Shown here one piece after another: positions 17,960-26,399 of a stretch of DNA of 64,000 bases. Origin of the DNA: Streptomyces sp. F001 (lineage in GTDB: Bacteria; Actinomycetota; Actinomycetes; Streptomycetales; Streptomycetaceae); assembly GCF_004187715.1 (NCBI RefSeq), contig NZ_QZWF01000001.1, positions 744,001-808,000 on the forward strand, in the 5' to 3' direction. Numbering within the stretch: position 1 is the first letter of the stretch; each line of letters begins with the position of its first letter. The position numbers and the translations under genes were made by a program. The notes beneath the pieces were generated by a model that searched no databases, was not told where the DNA came from, and worked only from the letters and a program-made list of their open reading frames with translations.

Positions 17960-18086
17960 GCGCACTGCCTCCCATCCGGACTTTAACCGTCGGTCCAGGA
18001 ATTTCACCTGGTCAACCGGCCGCTGGAAGCGACCGGGTCGCGGACTGTAACCGCCGGTTCGGACTTTCACCGACCCCGGAGTGCGC
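17960..18086 (-). promoter_or_regulatory. FMN riboswitch (RFN element)
   Basis: On the minus strand the conserved elements appear in order: GGTCGGTGAAAGTCCGAACC, the GGCGGTTACAGTCCGCGACC arm, a variable arm, CAGGTGAAATTCCTGGACCG, ACGGTTAAAGTCCGGATGGG and AGGCAGTGCGC. The closing P1 stem is GCGCACT (18080-18086) with AGTGCGC (17960-17966). It binds FMN and lowers expression of ribE-ribM-ribBA-ribH, 150 bases upstream of the ribE GTG. Readthrough may extend control to hisE-hisG. Confidence 0.95.
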
Positions 18087-18227
18087 TGCTTCTGGTACAG
18101 GGCAAGTGTGCCACGCCGGATCGACGTCCATACGGGCGATGGGTGTGGAGTGGCTCACAGGTCACGTCACTGGACTTCTCGACCGGGCGAACGGGCGCCA
18201 ACTCCCGCATGGCCGCACCGGCTTGGA

Positions 18228-18273
18228 AATTGGTTTATACCTATTGACGCACTGGTCTAGTCCTCTCTAGGGT
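18228..18273 (+). promoter_or_regulatory. Chitinase-type promoter with dre elements and no chitinase downstream
   Basis: AATTGGTTTATACC (18228-18241), TTGACG (18244-18249) and ACTGGTCTAGTCC (18251-18263), with a TAGGGT -10 candidate at 18268. The layout is base-for-base comparable to the promoter at 3349-3392 that drives the GH18 gene. No chitinase or signal-peptide ORF follows; instead the tail of a sigma factor begins about 25 bases later. Confidence 0.65.
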
Positions 18274-18297
18274 CTGCGCCAGCGGGCCCCGGCGGCG

Positions 18298-18507
18298 GTG
18301 ACGACGGCCCTTGCCCGCCGCCGGGCCTCGCCACGGCGCACGCACGTGTCCTGGCAGAGTGACCCCCTGGAGCCGGCCGTCCGGGCGGGCGGCACGCTGG
18401 TCGCGGTGGTGTCGGTCGAGCTGCGCGAGGGGCTGATCGCCGACCTGCGGGCCGTGGTGAATCCGGACAAGCTGGAATGTGTACGAGGTCGGCTCGCGCG
18501 TGTCTGA
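18298..18507 (+). pseudogene. C-terminal remnant of an ECF41-type sigma factor
   Basis: The last about 36 residues of this frame (LVAVVSVELREGLIADLRAV then VNPDKLECVRGRL) match the C-terminal SnoaL-like extension of ECF41/SigJ sigma factors, including the diagnostic NPDK motif. The sigma-2 and sigma-4 domains are absent. The frame upstream has no family-like sequence and starts only about 25 bases after a chitinase-type promoter. ECF41 genes are normally followed by an oxidoreductase or epimerase (COE) gene, and one follows here. I read this as the scar of a deletion that removed most of the sigma gene. Confidence 0.6.
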
Positions 18508-18609
18508 TCGTCCCCGGCGCGGTGGTCACATTTCCCGAGGGCTACCGGGGCACAGCTGACGAAGGGCGCTCCACCTGGGAGCGCACGGCGTCCGAAGGAG
18601 CTGAACAGC

Positions 18610-19364
18610 ATGACCACGATCCTGGTGACCGGCGGTACCGGGACGCTCGGCCGGATCCTCACCGAGCGGTTGCGCGCGGACGGGCACGAGGTGCGGGTGC
18701 TCAGCCGGCGTGCGCAGCCGTACGCGGTCGATCTGCGTGAGGGGGGCAGCGGTCTGGACGCGGCCGTCGAGGGCGTGGACACGATCGTGCACTGCGCGAC
18801 CTCGCCGCGCGGCGGAGACGAGGAGGCGGCCGCACATCTGATCGCGGCGGCGCGCCTGGCCGGCGTGGGCCACCTGGTCTACATCTCGATCGTGGGGATC
18901 GACCGGGTGCCGTTCGGTTACTACAAGACCAAGCTCGCCGTGGAGCGGCTGATCGAGGAGTCGGGGCTGGGCTGGACCGTGCTGCGCACGACCCAGTTCC
19001 ACGACCTGCCGGTCCGGGTGTTCGACATTCTGGCCAAGCCGCCGGTCATGCTGCTGCCGGCCGGGGTGAACGACCAGCCGATCGAGGTCGCGGAGGTCGC
19101 GGGCCGGCTCGCGGAGCTGGCGGCGGGGGCACCGGCGGGCGGGTCGAGGACATGGGCGGCCCCGAGGTAAGGACCCTCGACTCGCTGGCCCGCGCCTACC
19201 TCAAGGCCACGGGACGACGTCGGGCGGTGGTGAGCGTGCCGCTGTGGGGCAAGGCGTACCGCGGCTTCCGCAACGGCGGCCATCTCACACCGGAACGGGC
19301 CGTGGGGAAGGGCACGTTCGAGGAGTACCTGGCGGCACGCTTCGGTGCTGGACGCGGGGCCTAA
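18610..19364 (+). pseudogene. NmrA-like NAD(P)-binding epimerase/reductase, frameshifted
   Basis: The first frame gives a Rossmann N terminus (MTTILVTGGTGTLGRILTER), IVHCATSPRGGDEEAAAHLI, and YYKTKLAVERLIEESGLGWT VLR-type NmrA features up to residue about 176. The C-terminal part (DMGGPEVRTLDSLARAYLKA, VPLWGKAYRGFRNGGHLTPE) continues in the next frame. Adding one G to the short G run at 19137-19139 joins them into about 251 residues with the natural-looking junction APAGRVEDMGG. It is the expected COE partner of the ECF41 sigma remnant upstream. It has a GAAGGAG ribosome binding site. The substrate is unknown. It converges with the ROK gene (4-bp overlap). Confidence 0.75.
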
Positions 19365-20556
19365 GGCCGGTCCGGGGGTGCGAACAGTTCGTCCTGGGCC
19401 CGGTCGCGCGCGGTCAGCAGCGCGCCGCGCAGCACCGCGCCGCCGCCCAGGACACCGGCCCGCACCTCCGTGGCCAGCGGCGACATCCGCCGCAGCCGCT
19501 GCTCGACCCGCCCGGCGAGGACATCCCCCGGCCCGTCCCACCTCACCGCCGAGCACCACACAACCGGGGTCCAGGACGGCGACGACGGAAGCGACGCCCA
19601 CGGTCAGACGGTCCGCGAGGGCGTCGAGGAAGGGGGCGGCGTCGGAAACGCCGGCGGACACGGCCGCCACCGCGTCCCGCACCAACGCCGCTGCCACCGG
19701 CTCACCGCCCCCGCCGAGCCGACCACCCGTGCTCCCCCGCCAGCCGGGCGATCGCCGCCGCCCCGGCCAGGGAGTGAAAGCCGCCCTCGCAGTCGGTGGC
19801 AGAGGGCAGGCCGGCCGTCCCCGGCACCGGGAGGAACCCGATCTCGCCGGTGCCGCCGGAGGCCCCGCGGCGCAGCAACCCGTCCAGGACCACCGCGGCA
19901 CCGGTGCCGTGGCCGAGCCACAGCAGCACGAACGTGTCCCGGTCCCGGGCCGCACCGTCCCGCTGCTCGGCCAGGGCGGCGAGGTTGGTCTCGTTCTCGA
20001 CGATGACGCGGGCGTCGGGGAGCCGTTCCTGCAGGGCGGCGACCAGGCGGCGGTGCCACTCGGGCAGGCCGGAGGAGTCGCGGAGTTCGCCGGTGGCCGG
20101 GTCGATCAGGCCGGGGGCGCCGATGCCGAGGGTGTGCAGCTGGTCGGCGCCGGCCTCCTTCGCCACACGTTCGACGAGGGCGACCGCCTGTTCCACCGCG
20201 GGCCCCGTCCCCGCGTCGCCGTCGATCGGCACGGACGCCTCGGCGAGCACCCGGCCGAGCAGGTCGGACACGACCACGGAGACGCCCTCGGTGCGCACGT
20301 CGAGCGCGGCCAGATGGGCCCGGTCGGCGACGATCCCGTACAGCTTGGCGTTGGGCCCGCGCCGCTGCTCCCCCGCCTCCCCGACCACGGCGATCAGACC
20401 GGAGACGGTGAGGCGTTCGACGAGGTCGGCGACGGTCGGCCGGGACAGCCCGGTCAGCTGCTTCAACTGCCCCGCCGTCAACGGGCCCTCCTGCTGCAGC
20501 AGTCGCAGGGCGAGCCGGTCGTTGATGGCCCGGGCGGTGCTGGGGGTTGCGGGCAT
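19361..20556 (-). pseudogene. ROK family transcriptional repressor, two frameshifts
   Basis: The N-terminal winged HTH (RLLQQEGPLTAGQLKQLTGL, SRPTVADLVERLTVSGLIAV) and the ROK sugar-kinase-like domain (GIGAPGLIDPATGELRDSSG, VIVENETNLAALAEQ, FVLLWLGHGTGAAVVLDG, SGGTGEIGFLPV) are intact down to about 19712. The protein then continues in two other frames (EPVAAALVRDAVAAVSAGVS; DVLAGRVEQRLRRMSPLATE). Both breaks fall in C5 runs (19708-19712 and 19525-19529), and one added base at each restores about 398 residues. It would repress a sugar-related or transport gene, most likely the divergent MFS gene, via the palindrome between them. Confidence 0.78.
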
Positions 20557-20613
20557 GCCGGGATCCTTCCAGACGGCGGGGCCGCACGACGTACGGCCGC
20601 CGGAATCCCCTAT

Positions 20614-20636
20614 CTATCAGGCAGGGTCCCTGATAG
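20614..20636. promoter_or_regulatory. Palindromic operator between ROK repressor and MFS genes
   Basis: CTATCAGG (20614-20621) and CCTGATAG (20629-20636) form a perfect 8-bp inverted repeat with a 7-base centre. It is AT-richer than its surroundings and sits in the divergent 128-bp intergenic region. A ROK repressor binding site is the simplest reading. Confidence 0.6.
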
Positions 20637-20684
20637 TTTACGCGGCGGACAAGGCGAGGCCGAGACGCGACAAGGGGCGGGAAC

Positions 20685-21896
20685 ATGAGTGACGTGGTCC
20701 ACGAGCACCGCGAGGTGAAGCGCGCACGGTACGCGGTGGCCGCCGTGTTCGCCGTGCACGGCGCCGTCACCGGCTCCTTCGCGACCCGCGTGCCGTGGAT
20801 CCAGGACCACGCCTCGGTGAGCGCGGGCCAGTTGGGCCTCGCGCTGGCCTTCCCGGCGCTCGGGGCGTCCGTCGCGATGCCGCTCGCGGGCCGGATCAGC
20901 CACCGCTTCGGCGCCCGCACCGCGCTGCGCGGACTGCTCTCCCTGTGGACGCTGGCGCTGATCCTGCCGTCCCTGTCTCCCAACCTGCTCACGCTCTGCC
21001 TGGCCCTGTTCGTCTACGGCGCCACGGCGGGCATGGCGGACGTCGCCATGAACGCGCTCGGCGTGGAGGTCGAGAACCGTCTCAGGAAGTCGATCATGTC
21101 CGGCCTGCACGGCATGTGGAGCGCGGGCGCGCTGGTCGGCTCGGCCGGCGGCACGCTCGCCGCGCACCTGGGTTCGGACGCCCGGCTGCATCATGCTCTG
21201 GCGGCCGCGGTCCTGACCCTGCTGGGCCTGGTGGCGTGCCACTGGGTGCTGGACCTGCAGCCGACCGAGGACGAGGAACCGCCACCGCGGTTCGCGCTGC
21301 CGCCGAAGTCGGCGGTGCTGATCGGCGCGGTCGGATTCTGCGCGGTGTTCGCGGAGGGGGCGAGCCTCGACTGGTCGGCCGTCTATCTGGAGGACGAGCT
21401 GGGGAGCTCGGCGGGGCTCGCGGCCGCCTGCACGACCGGCTTCACGCTCACCATGGCGCTCGCCCGGCTCGCGGGCGACCGTGTGGTGGACCGTTTCGGC
21501 TCCGTGCGCACGGTCCGCTTCAGCGGTGTCCTCGCGACCCTCGGCGGGCTGTTGATCGTCGTCGCCGGCCATCCTGCGGTGGCGATGGCCGGGTTCGCGC
21601 TGATGGGTCTGGGCATCGCGGTGGTCGTCCCGCTGTGCTTCGCGGCGGCGGGCCGCAGCGGGCCGAACCCCAGCCAGGCCATCGCCGGTGTGGCCACCAT
21701 CACGTACACCTCCGGCCTGATCGCCCCGAGTGCGATCGGCTCCCTCGCACAGGCGACGAGCCTGGTGGTGTCGTTCGGCCTGGTGACCGTCCTGTCGTGC
21801 GGACTCACGGCTTTCGCGGGCGTTCTGCGCTCGGGCGACCGGGACCGCCCGAAGGTCGGTCCGCCGAGCGCAGCAGTTCCCGACCCGCGGCCCTGA
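20685..21896 (+). CDS. MFS transporter
   Basis: 403 residues with about 12 hydrophobic segments and the MFS signature loop LAGRISHRFGARTALRGLLS after TM2. Further motifs are FVYGATAGMADVAMNALGVE, GMWSAGALVGSAGGTLAAHL and VVVPLCFAAAGRSGPNPSQA. The pattern resembles sugar or drug exporters of the FucP/YbjJ type. It is divergent from the ROK repressor and shares its palindrome, so it may be the regulated target. The C terminus is a Pro-rich tail. The substrate is not determinable. Confidence 0.85.
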   Translation: MSDVVHEHREVKRARYAVAAVFAVHGAVTGSFATRVPWIQDHASVSAGQLGLALAFPALGASVAMPLAGRISHRFGARTALRGLLSLWTLALILPSLSPNLLTLCLALFVYGATAGMADVAMNALGVEVENRLRKSIMSGLHGMWSAGALVGSAGGTLAAHLGSDARLHHALAAAVLTLLGLVACHWVLDLQPTEDEEPPPRFALPPKSAVLIGAVGFCAVFAEGASLDWSAVYLEDELGSSAGLAAACTTGFTLTMALARLAGDRVVDRFGSVRTVRFSGVLATLGGLLIVVAGHPAVAMAGFALMGLGIAVVVPLCFAAAGRSGPNPSQAIAGVATITYTSGLIAPSAIGSLAQATSLVVSFGLVTVLSCGLTAFAGVLRSGDRDRPKVGPPSAAVPDPRP

Positions 21897-21997
21897 AGGG
21901 GTTGCTCCCACGCGAGCGCTCACGTGTGCGAAGCACTCCCGGCCTGCCCTGACAATGGTCCGGACGGACTGCACGCACAACGAAAGCGACACCTCAC

Positions 21998-23389
21998 ATG
22001 GATCTCGGCGTCCGCTGGAAACTGCACGGCGACGGACGCACCCCCGCACCCGGGGCGGTGGTCCGGCCCGATGAGCGGCTGTCCTGGCCGCGCACGGCCG
22101 GGCTCGGCGCCCAGCACGTGGTGGCGATGTTCGGGGCCTCCTTCGTGGCGCCGGTCCTCATGGGCCTGGACCCCAACCTGGCGATCATGATGTCGGGCGT
22201 CGCGACGGTCGTGTTCCTGCTCGCGACCCGCGGCCGGGTACCCAGCTACCTCGGCTGCTCCCTGTCCTTCGTGGGCGTCGCCGCGGTGATCCGCGCGCAG
22301 GGCGGTACGAGCGCCACCGTGACGGGCGCGGTCTTCGTCGTCGGCGTCGCGCTGTTCCTCGTCGGTCTGGCGGTGCAGCGGTTCGGGGCGCGGATCATCC
22401 ACGCGACGATGCCGCCGATCGTCACCGGCGCGGTGGTGATGCTGATCGGCTTCAACCTCGCTCCGGTCACGGCGTCCACGTACTGGCCGCAGGACCAGTG
22501 GACGGCCCTGCTGGTGATGCTGTTCACCGGCCTGGCCGTCGTCTGTCTGCGTGGTTTCTGGTCGCGCATCGCGATCTTCCTCGGTCTGGTCTTCGGCTAC
22601 GGCATCTCCTGGGCCTTCGACCGGATCTTCGGCAGGATCCACTCGGTGGACGCGAGCGGCAAGCTCACCGACCACTGGCGCCTGGACCTCTCCGGCGTCG
22701 GCCAGGCCGACTGGATCGGCCTGCCCACCTTCCACGGGCCGTCCTTCGAGTGGTCGGCGATCCTGGTCGCGCTGCCGGTCGTCATCGCGCTGGTCGCCGA
22801 GAACGCGGGCCATGTCAAGGCGGTCGGCGAGATGACCGGCGACCCCCTGGACGACAAGCTCGGTACGGCGATCTCCGCCGACGGTGTCGGCTCGATGCTC
22901 TCCACCGCGGTCGGCGGCCCGCCCAACACCACGTACTCCGAGAACATCGGTGTGATGGCGGCGACCCGCGTCTACTCGACGGCCGCCTACTGGGCCGCCG
23001 CGGGCTTCGCGCTGCTCTTCGGTCTCTGCCCGAAGTTCGGCGCGGTGGTGGCCGCGATCCCGGGCGGGGTGCTCGGCGGTATCACCGTCATCCTGTACGG
23101 CATGATCGGCCTGCTCGGCGCCCAGATCTGGATCAACGCCAAGGTGGACCTGCGCAATCCGCTCAACCTGGTGCCGGCCGCGGCGGGCATCATCATCGGC
23201 GTCGGCAATGTCTCCATGGAGTTCACCGACAGCTTCTCGCTGAGCGGCATCGCGCTGGGCACGCTCGTCGTCATCACCGGCTACCACGCGCTGCGGGCCT
23301 TCGCCCCCGCCCACCTCAAGACGCAGGCGCCGCTGTTGGACGAGGGCACGTCCCGCTACGACGAGGGGGCTCAGCGCGCCAAGTCGTAG
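21998..23389 (+). CDS. Uracil/xanthine permease (NCS2 family)
   Basis: 463 residues with about 12-14 TM segments. NCS2 markers are QHVVAMFGASFVAPVLMGLD near the N terminus, VALVAENAGHVKAVGEMTG (the Q/E-x-H region) and GGPPNTTYSENIGVMAATRV (the NxG motif region). It imports uracil (or another nucleobase) with protons; the ENAGH form fits the UraA branch better than xanthine permeases. Its 3' end overlaps the convergent cellulase gene by 19 bp. The 100-bp upstream region holds an imperfect TGGTCCGGACGG that I do not interpret. Confidence 0.9.
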   Translation: MDLGVRWKLHGDGRTPAPGAVVRPDERLSWPRTAGLGAQHVVAMFGASFVAPVLMGLDPNLAIMMSGVATVVFLLATRGRVPSYLGCSLSFVGVAAVIRAQGGTSATVTGAVFVVGVALFLVGLAVQRFGARIIHATMPPIVTGAVVMLIGFNLAPVTASTYWPQDQWTALLVMLFTGLAVVCLRGFWSRIAIFLGLVFGYGISWAFDRIFGRIHSVDASGKLTDHWRLDLSGVGQADWIGLPTFHGPSFEWSAILVALPVVIALVAENAGHVKAVGEMTGDPLDDKLGTAISADGVGSMLSTAVGGPPNTTYSENIGVMAATRVYSTAAYWAAAGFALLFGLCPKFGAVVAAIPGGVLGGITVILYGMIGLLGAQIWINAKVDLRNPLNLVPAAAGIIIGVGNVSMEFTDSFSLSGIALGTLVVITGYHALRAFAPAHLKTQAPLLDEGTSRYDEGAQRAKS

Positions 23390-24573
23390 GCGTACGAGGG
23401 TGTGAAGGTGCCGGGCCGGCCCTTGCACCCGTCCGACTCCCCCGGCAGCTTCACCCACAGGTAGGCGTCGATCCGCTCCTCGCCGGTGTTCGTGGTGGGC
23501 GCCCGGCCGATCTTCCGTCCCGCCGGGTCGCACCATTCGCCGTCGGCGGGAGCGCCGTTGCCGTTGCGGCTGGTGTCGATCACGGCGCCGAGGCTCGCCG
23601 GGCCGCCCAGGGCGTCGAGCACCTGTCGGTCGTAGGCGATCTCGTCGGCCGTGCGGTGGAAGTTGGAGACGTTGCTGAAGATGCCGTCGGAGGAGGCGGG
23701 TGAGGCCGCGCCGGCCTGCTTCAGCAGCGCCGCCTGCTCGGCGGCGGGGTTCCAGCCGGAGTGGCCGGCGTCGTGGTAGACCCGCGCCCTGGGGTTGGCG
23801 GCCTTGAGGACGCGGCCCGCGCGGGCCAGGGAGGCGAAGCGGTCGGCGCGGTCGCCGGCGGAGAGACAGCCGGCCTGGGCGACGGAGTCGGGCTCCAGGA
23901 CGACGATGACGTCGTCCGAGCCCAGCCCGGCGGCGAATCGGTCGATCCACGCGTCGTACGCGGCAAGGTCCGGCGCCCCTCCCTGGGAGTGGCCGCCGCA
24001 GTCGCGGTCCGGGACGGCGTACACCACGACGACCGGCACCCGGCCCTGCGCAGCGGCTCCTGAGGTGACGGCCGCGACCCGGGAGGTGATGGTCGCGGGC
24101 GTGAAGTCGGCGAACCACACGGAGGCAGGCTGGTCGGCGATACGGGACTCGATGACCGAGCGGCGCGGATCGTCGGGGTTGGCCCGGACCCAGTCGAGGA
24201 CCTGGGACTCGGGATGGCGGTAGAGCCGGGTGTGCACGGTGGCGGTCCGCTGTTCCCGTTCGGTCCGGCTGGACGAGGGCGTGGGCGCCCCCTTCTTGGT
24301 CGCGGATGCGGATGCAGACGGAGACGGCGCAGGAGAAGGCGTCACCGGCGACGACGGCACGACCGGCAGACGCTCCAGACGCGTCGAGGCGGACCCGGTC
24401 GGCGACGGCCGCGCCTGGTCCGAACCGTTCCCGTCGTCCCCCGCGGTCAGCACGCCGGTGACCGTACCGACCGCGACCACGACGGAAGCCGCCGCCACCA
24501 TGGCGCCCCGCCGGACGGCGCGACGGCGCTCGGCCCTGCGAGCGGCCAGGCGCCGGGCACGTAAGCCTGACAC
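23371..24573 (-). CDS. Secreted or membrane-anchored glycoside hydrolase family 6 (cellulase)
   Basis: 400 residues. A very basic N terminus precedes one hydrophobic segment (AMVAAASVVVAVGTVTGVLT), a Ser/Pro/Thr-rich linker (about 55-105), and a GH6 catalytic domain. The conserved segments are PVVVVYAVPDRDCGGHSQGG and GSDDVIVVLEPDSVAQAGC (catalytic Asp residues), YHDAGHSGWNP and IDTSRNGNGA. It would cleave cellulose or a related beta-1,4-glucan outside the cell; no carbohydrate-binding module is present. It starts at a GTG behind GGGGGGAG. It is convergent with the permease gene and divergent from the DUF5995 gene. Confidence 0.9.
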   Translation of the reverse strand: MSGLRARRLAARRAERRRAVRRGAMVAAASVVVAVGTVTGVLTAGDDGNGSDQARPSPTGSASTRLERLPVVPSSPVTPSPAPSPSASASATKKGAPTPSSSRTEREQRTATVHTRLYRHPESQVLDWVRANPDDPRRSVIESRIADQPASVWFADFTPATITSRVAAVTSGAAAQGRVPVVVVYAVPDRDCGGHSQGGAPDLAAYDAWIDRFAAGLGSDDVIVVLEPDSVAQAGCLSAGDRADRFASLARAGRVLKAANPRARVYHDAGHSGWNPAAEQAALLKQAGAASPASSDGIFSNVSNFHRTADEIAYDRQVLDALGGPASLGAVIDTSRNGNGAPADGEWCDPAGRKIGRAPTTNTGEERIDAYLWVKLPGESDGCKGRPGTFTPSYAYDLAR

Positions 24574-24694
24574 GGTGCTGCTCCCCCCCTCTTCGGCCCG
24601 TTCTCGGCCCCGCGCGACGGGCGCGTTCCCCCGTTCCGGGGAAGCGTCGGGCCCGTCGGCACTCGGGCAAGCCTAGGACTGGGACCCTGCCCCC

Positions 24695-25381
24695 ATGACG
24701 CAGTTGGAACAGTTCACCACTCCCGTCGACGCGGTGGTCGCCCGGATGCGCGCGCTGGACGCGGCCCTTCCGGCGCGGGACGGGGTCGCGGTCTTCAACC
24801 GCGTCTACCTCGCCGTCACGGAGGCCGTCGACCGGCGCATCGACGCAGGACGGTTCCCGGACCCGCGGGCCGCGATCACGCTGGACGTGCGGTTCGCGGA
24901 ACGCTATCTGGCGGCGGTCGACGCGGCCGCCGAGGAGCGTCGCCCGCCTGCCTGCTGGCGACCGCTGTTCCAGTACCGTCGCCATCCCGGCGTACGACCG
25001 CTGCAGTTCGCGCTCGCGGGCATCAACGCGCACATCGGGCACGACCTCGCGCTCGCCGTCGTGGACGCCTGTCGTACGCTCGACTGCGAACCCGGCGACC
25101 TGGAGGACGAGTTCGACCGCGTGGGCGACCTCCTCGTGACGCTGGAGGAGCGCATCCGCGAAGATCTGATGCCGGGTCCGGACCTGCTGCAGATCGCCGA
25201 CCCGCTCACCCATCTGCTGGGCGCCTGGAGCCTGGAGCGCGCCCGGGACGCCACCTGGTCGACGGCACGGGCCCTGTGGGCACTGCGCCGGCTCCCGGAC
25301 GTCGCCCGGGAGTTCACCGACCGCCTCGACGCGGCGGTGGGCCTGGCGGGACGGATGATGCTCACCCCGCTGCCGGACTGA
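24695..25381 (+). CDS. DUF5995 family protein
   Basis: 228 residues, soluble and alpha-helical, without a signal peptide. Conserved-looking segments are GVAVFNRVYLAVTEAVDRRI, LDVRFAERYLAAVDAAAEER, GINAHIGHDLALAVVDACRT and PLTHLLGAWSLERARDATW. The GINAHIGHDLA motif with its paired histidines is what I associate with DUF5995. No biochemical function is known for the family. It stands in a divergent position to the GH6 gene, with its ATG 121 bases away. Confidence 0.75.
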   Translation: MTQLEQFTTPVDAVVARMRALDAALPARDGVAVFNRVYLAVTEAVDRRIDAGRFPDPRAAITLDVRFAERYLAAVDAAAEERRPPACWRPLFQYRRHPGVRPLQFALAGINAHIGHDLALAVVDACRTLDCEPGDLEDEFDRVGDLLVTLEERIREDLMPGPDLLQIADPLTHLLGAWSLERARDATWSTARALWALRRLPDVAREFTDRLDAAVGLAGRMMLTPLPD

Positions 25382-25469
25382 TCCGGCCCCGGCCGTGCCG
25401 TGCGCCGGAACTCCTGTGTGAGAGCTGTACGTTCGACAGAAACGGACCTCTTGCAAAGGAGCACAGAGC

Positions 25470-26399
25470 ATGGCGACCCGCCTCGGACTCGGCCTCCCGC
25501 AGAACAGGCAGTACGACCTCGGACGGGACGTGCCCGACGTGGCGCGCGCCGCCGAGAGGACCGGTTACGACAGCCTGTGGGTGTACGAGCGGGCTCTGTT
25601 CCCCGAGCCCGCCACCCAGGGCCTGTACGGCATCGAGGGACTCCCCTGGCCCGACTCCTACCGGGGTGTGGCCGACCCGCTGGTCACGCTCACCCTGGCG
25701 GCCGCGGCCACCGAGCGTGCCGAGCTGGGCACCAGCGTGCTGGTGGCGCCGCTGCACGTGCCGTTCCAGCTCGCCAAGGCACTGGCCTCGCTGGACGCGG
25801 CGAGCGGCGGCCGGGTGGTCGCCGGCTTCGGCACAGGCTGGTCCCTCGACGAGTACGCGGCCGCTTCGGTGCGGCCGTTCGAGGAGCGCGGGCAAATGCT
25901 GGACGAGCTGATCGGGGTGTGCCGCGCGGTGTGGGGTGCGGACCCGGTGTCGTACGACGGGCGCGTCACGAAGATCGCCTCGGCCGTGGTCGGCCCCAAG
26001 CCGGCCCGGCCGATCCCGATCCTGCTGGCAGCGAACACCCCGAGGGCGCGACGCCGCCTCGTCGACCACGCCGACGGCTGGATGCCGGTGGGCATGGGCG
26101 CCGAGGCCGTGGCCGCGCAGTGGCGTCAGCTGCAGGACCTGGCGGCCGAGCGCGGACGCAAGGAGCCGATCCGGACCGTGATGCGGGTGAACCCGCGGTA
26201 CACGACCGCGGCGTACGACGGCCCCGACCGCAGTCCCTTCCAGGGCAGCGTCGACCAGATCGTCGAGGACCTGGTCGCGCACGCCGAGGTCGGCCTCGAG
26301 GAGATCCTCCTCGACCTCCAGTCCACCGTGCGGGACGCCCAGGAACTCAAGGACGTCGCCGCCCAGGTGTACGAGAGGGCGCGAGCGGCCGGGATCTAG
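25470..26399 (+). CDS. LLM class F420-dependent oxidoreductase
   Basis: 309 residues, one bacterial luciferase-like TIM barrel. Marks are TRLGLGLPQNRQYDLGRDVP, ERTGYDSLWVYERALFPE, TERAELGTSVLVAPLHVPFQ and GRVVAGFGTGWSLDEYAAAS. These barrels bind F420 or FMN; the short single-domain form and actinomycete origin favour F420. It starts with AAAGGAGCAC before the ATG. Its stop overlaps the stop of davB on the other strand by 4 bp. The substrate is unknown. Confidence 0.88.
   Translation: MATRLGLGLPQNRQYDLGRDVPDVARAAERTGYDSLWVYERALFPEPATQGLYGIEGLPWPDSYRGVADPLVTLTLAAAATERAELGTSVLVAPLHVPFQLAKALASLDAASGGRVVAGFGTGWSLDEYAAASVRPFEERGQMLDELIGVCRAVWGADPVSYDGRVTKIASAVVGPKPARPIPILLAANTPRARRRLVDHADGWMPVGMGAEAVAAQWRQLQDLAAERGRKEPIRTVMRVNPRYTTAAYDGPDRSPFQGSVDQIVEDLVAHAEVGLEEILLDLQSTVRDAQELKDVAAQVYERARAAGI

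Noticed and set aside
21953..21966. TGGTCCGGACGG upstream of the uracil permease as a further DasR site
   Set aside because: The second half site is degraded and no functional link with amino sugars is evident.
21920..25471. A 1183-residue open frame on the minus strand
   Set aside because: It is antisense to the permease, DUF5995 and other genes, has Arg/Gly/His-rich low-complexity translation and no domain. It is only a by-product of very high GC content.
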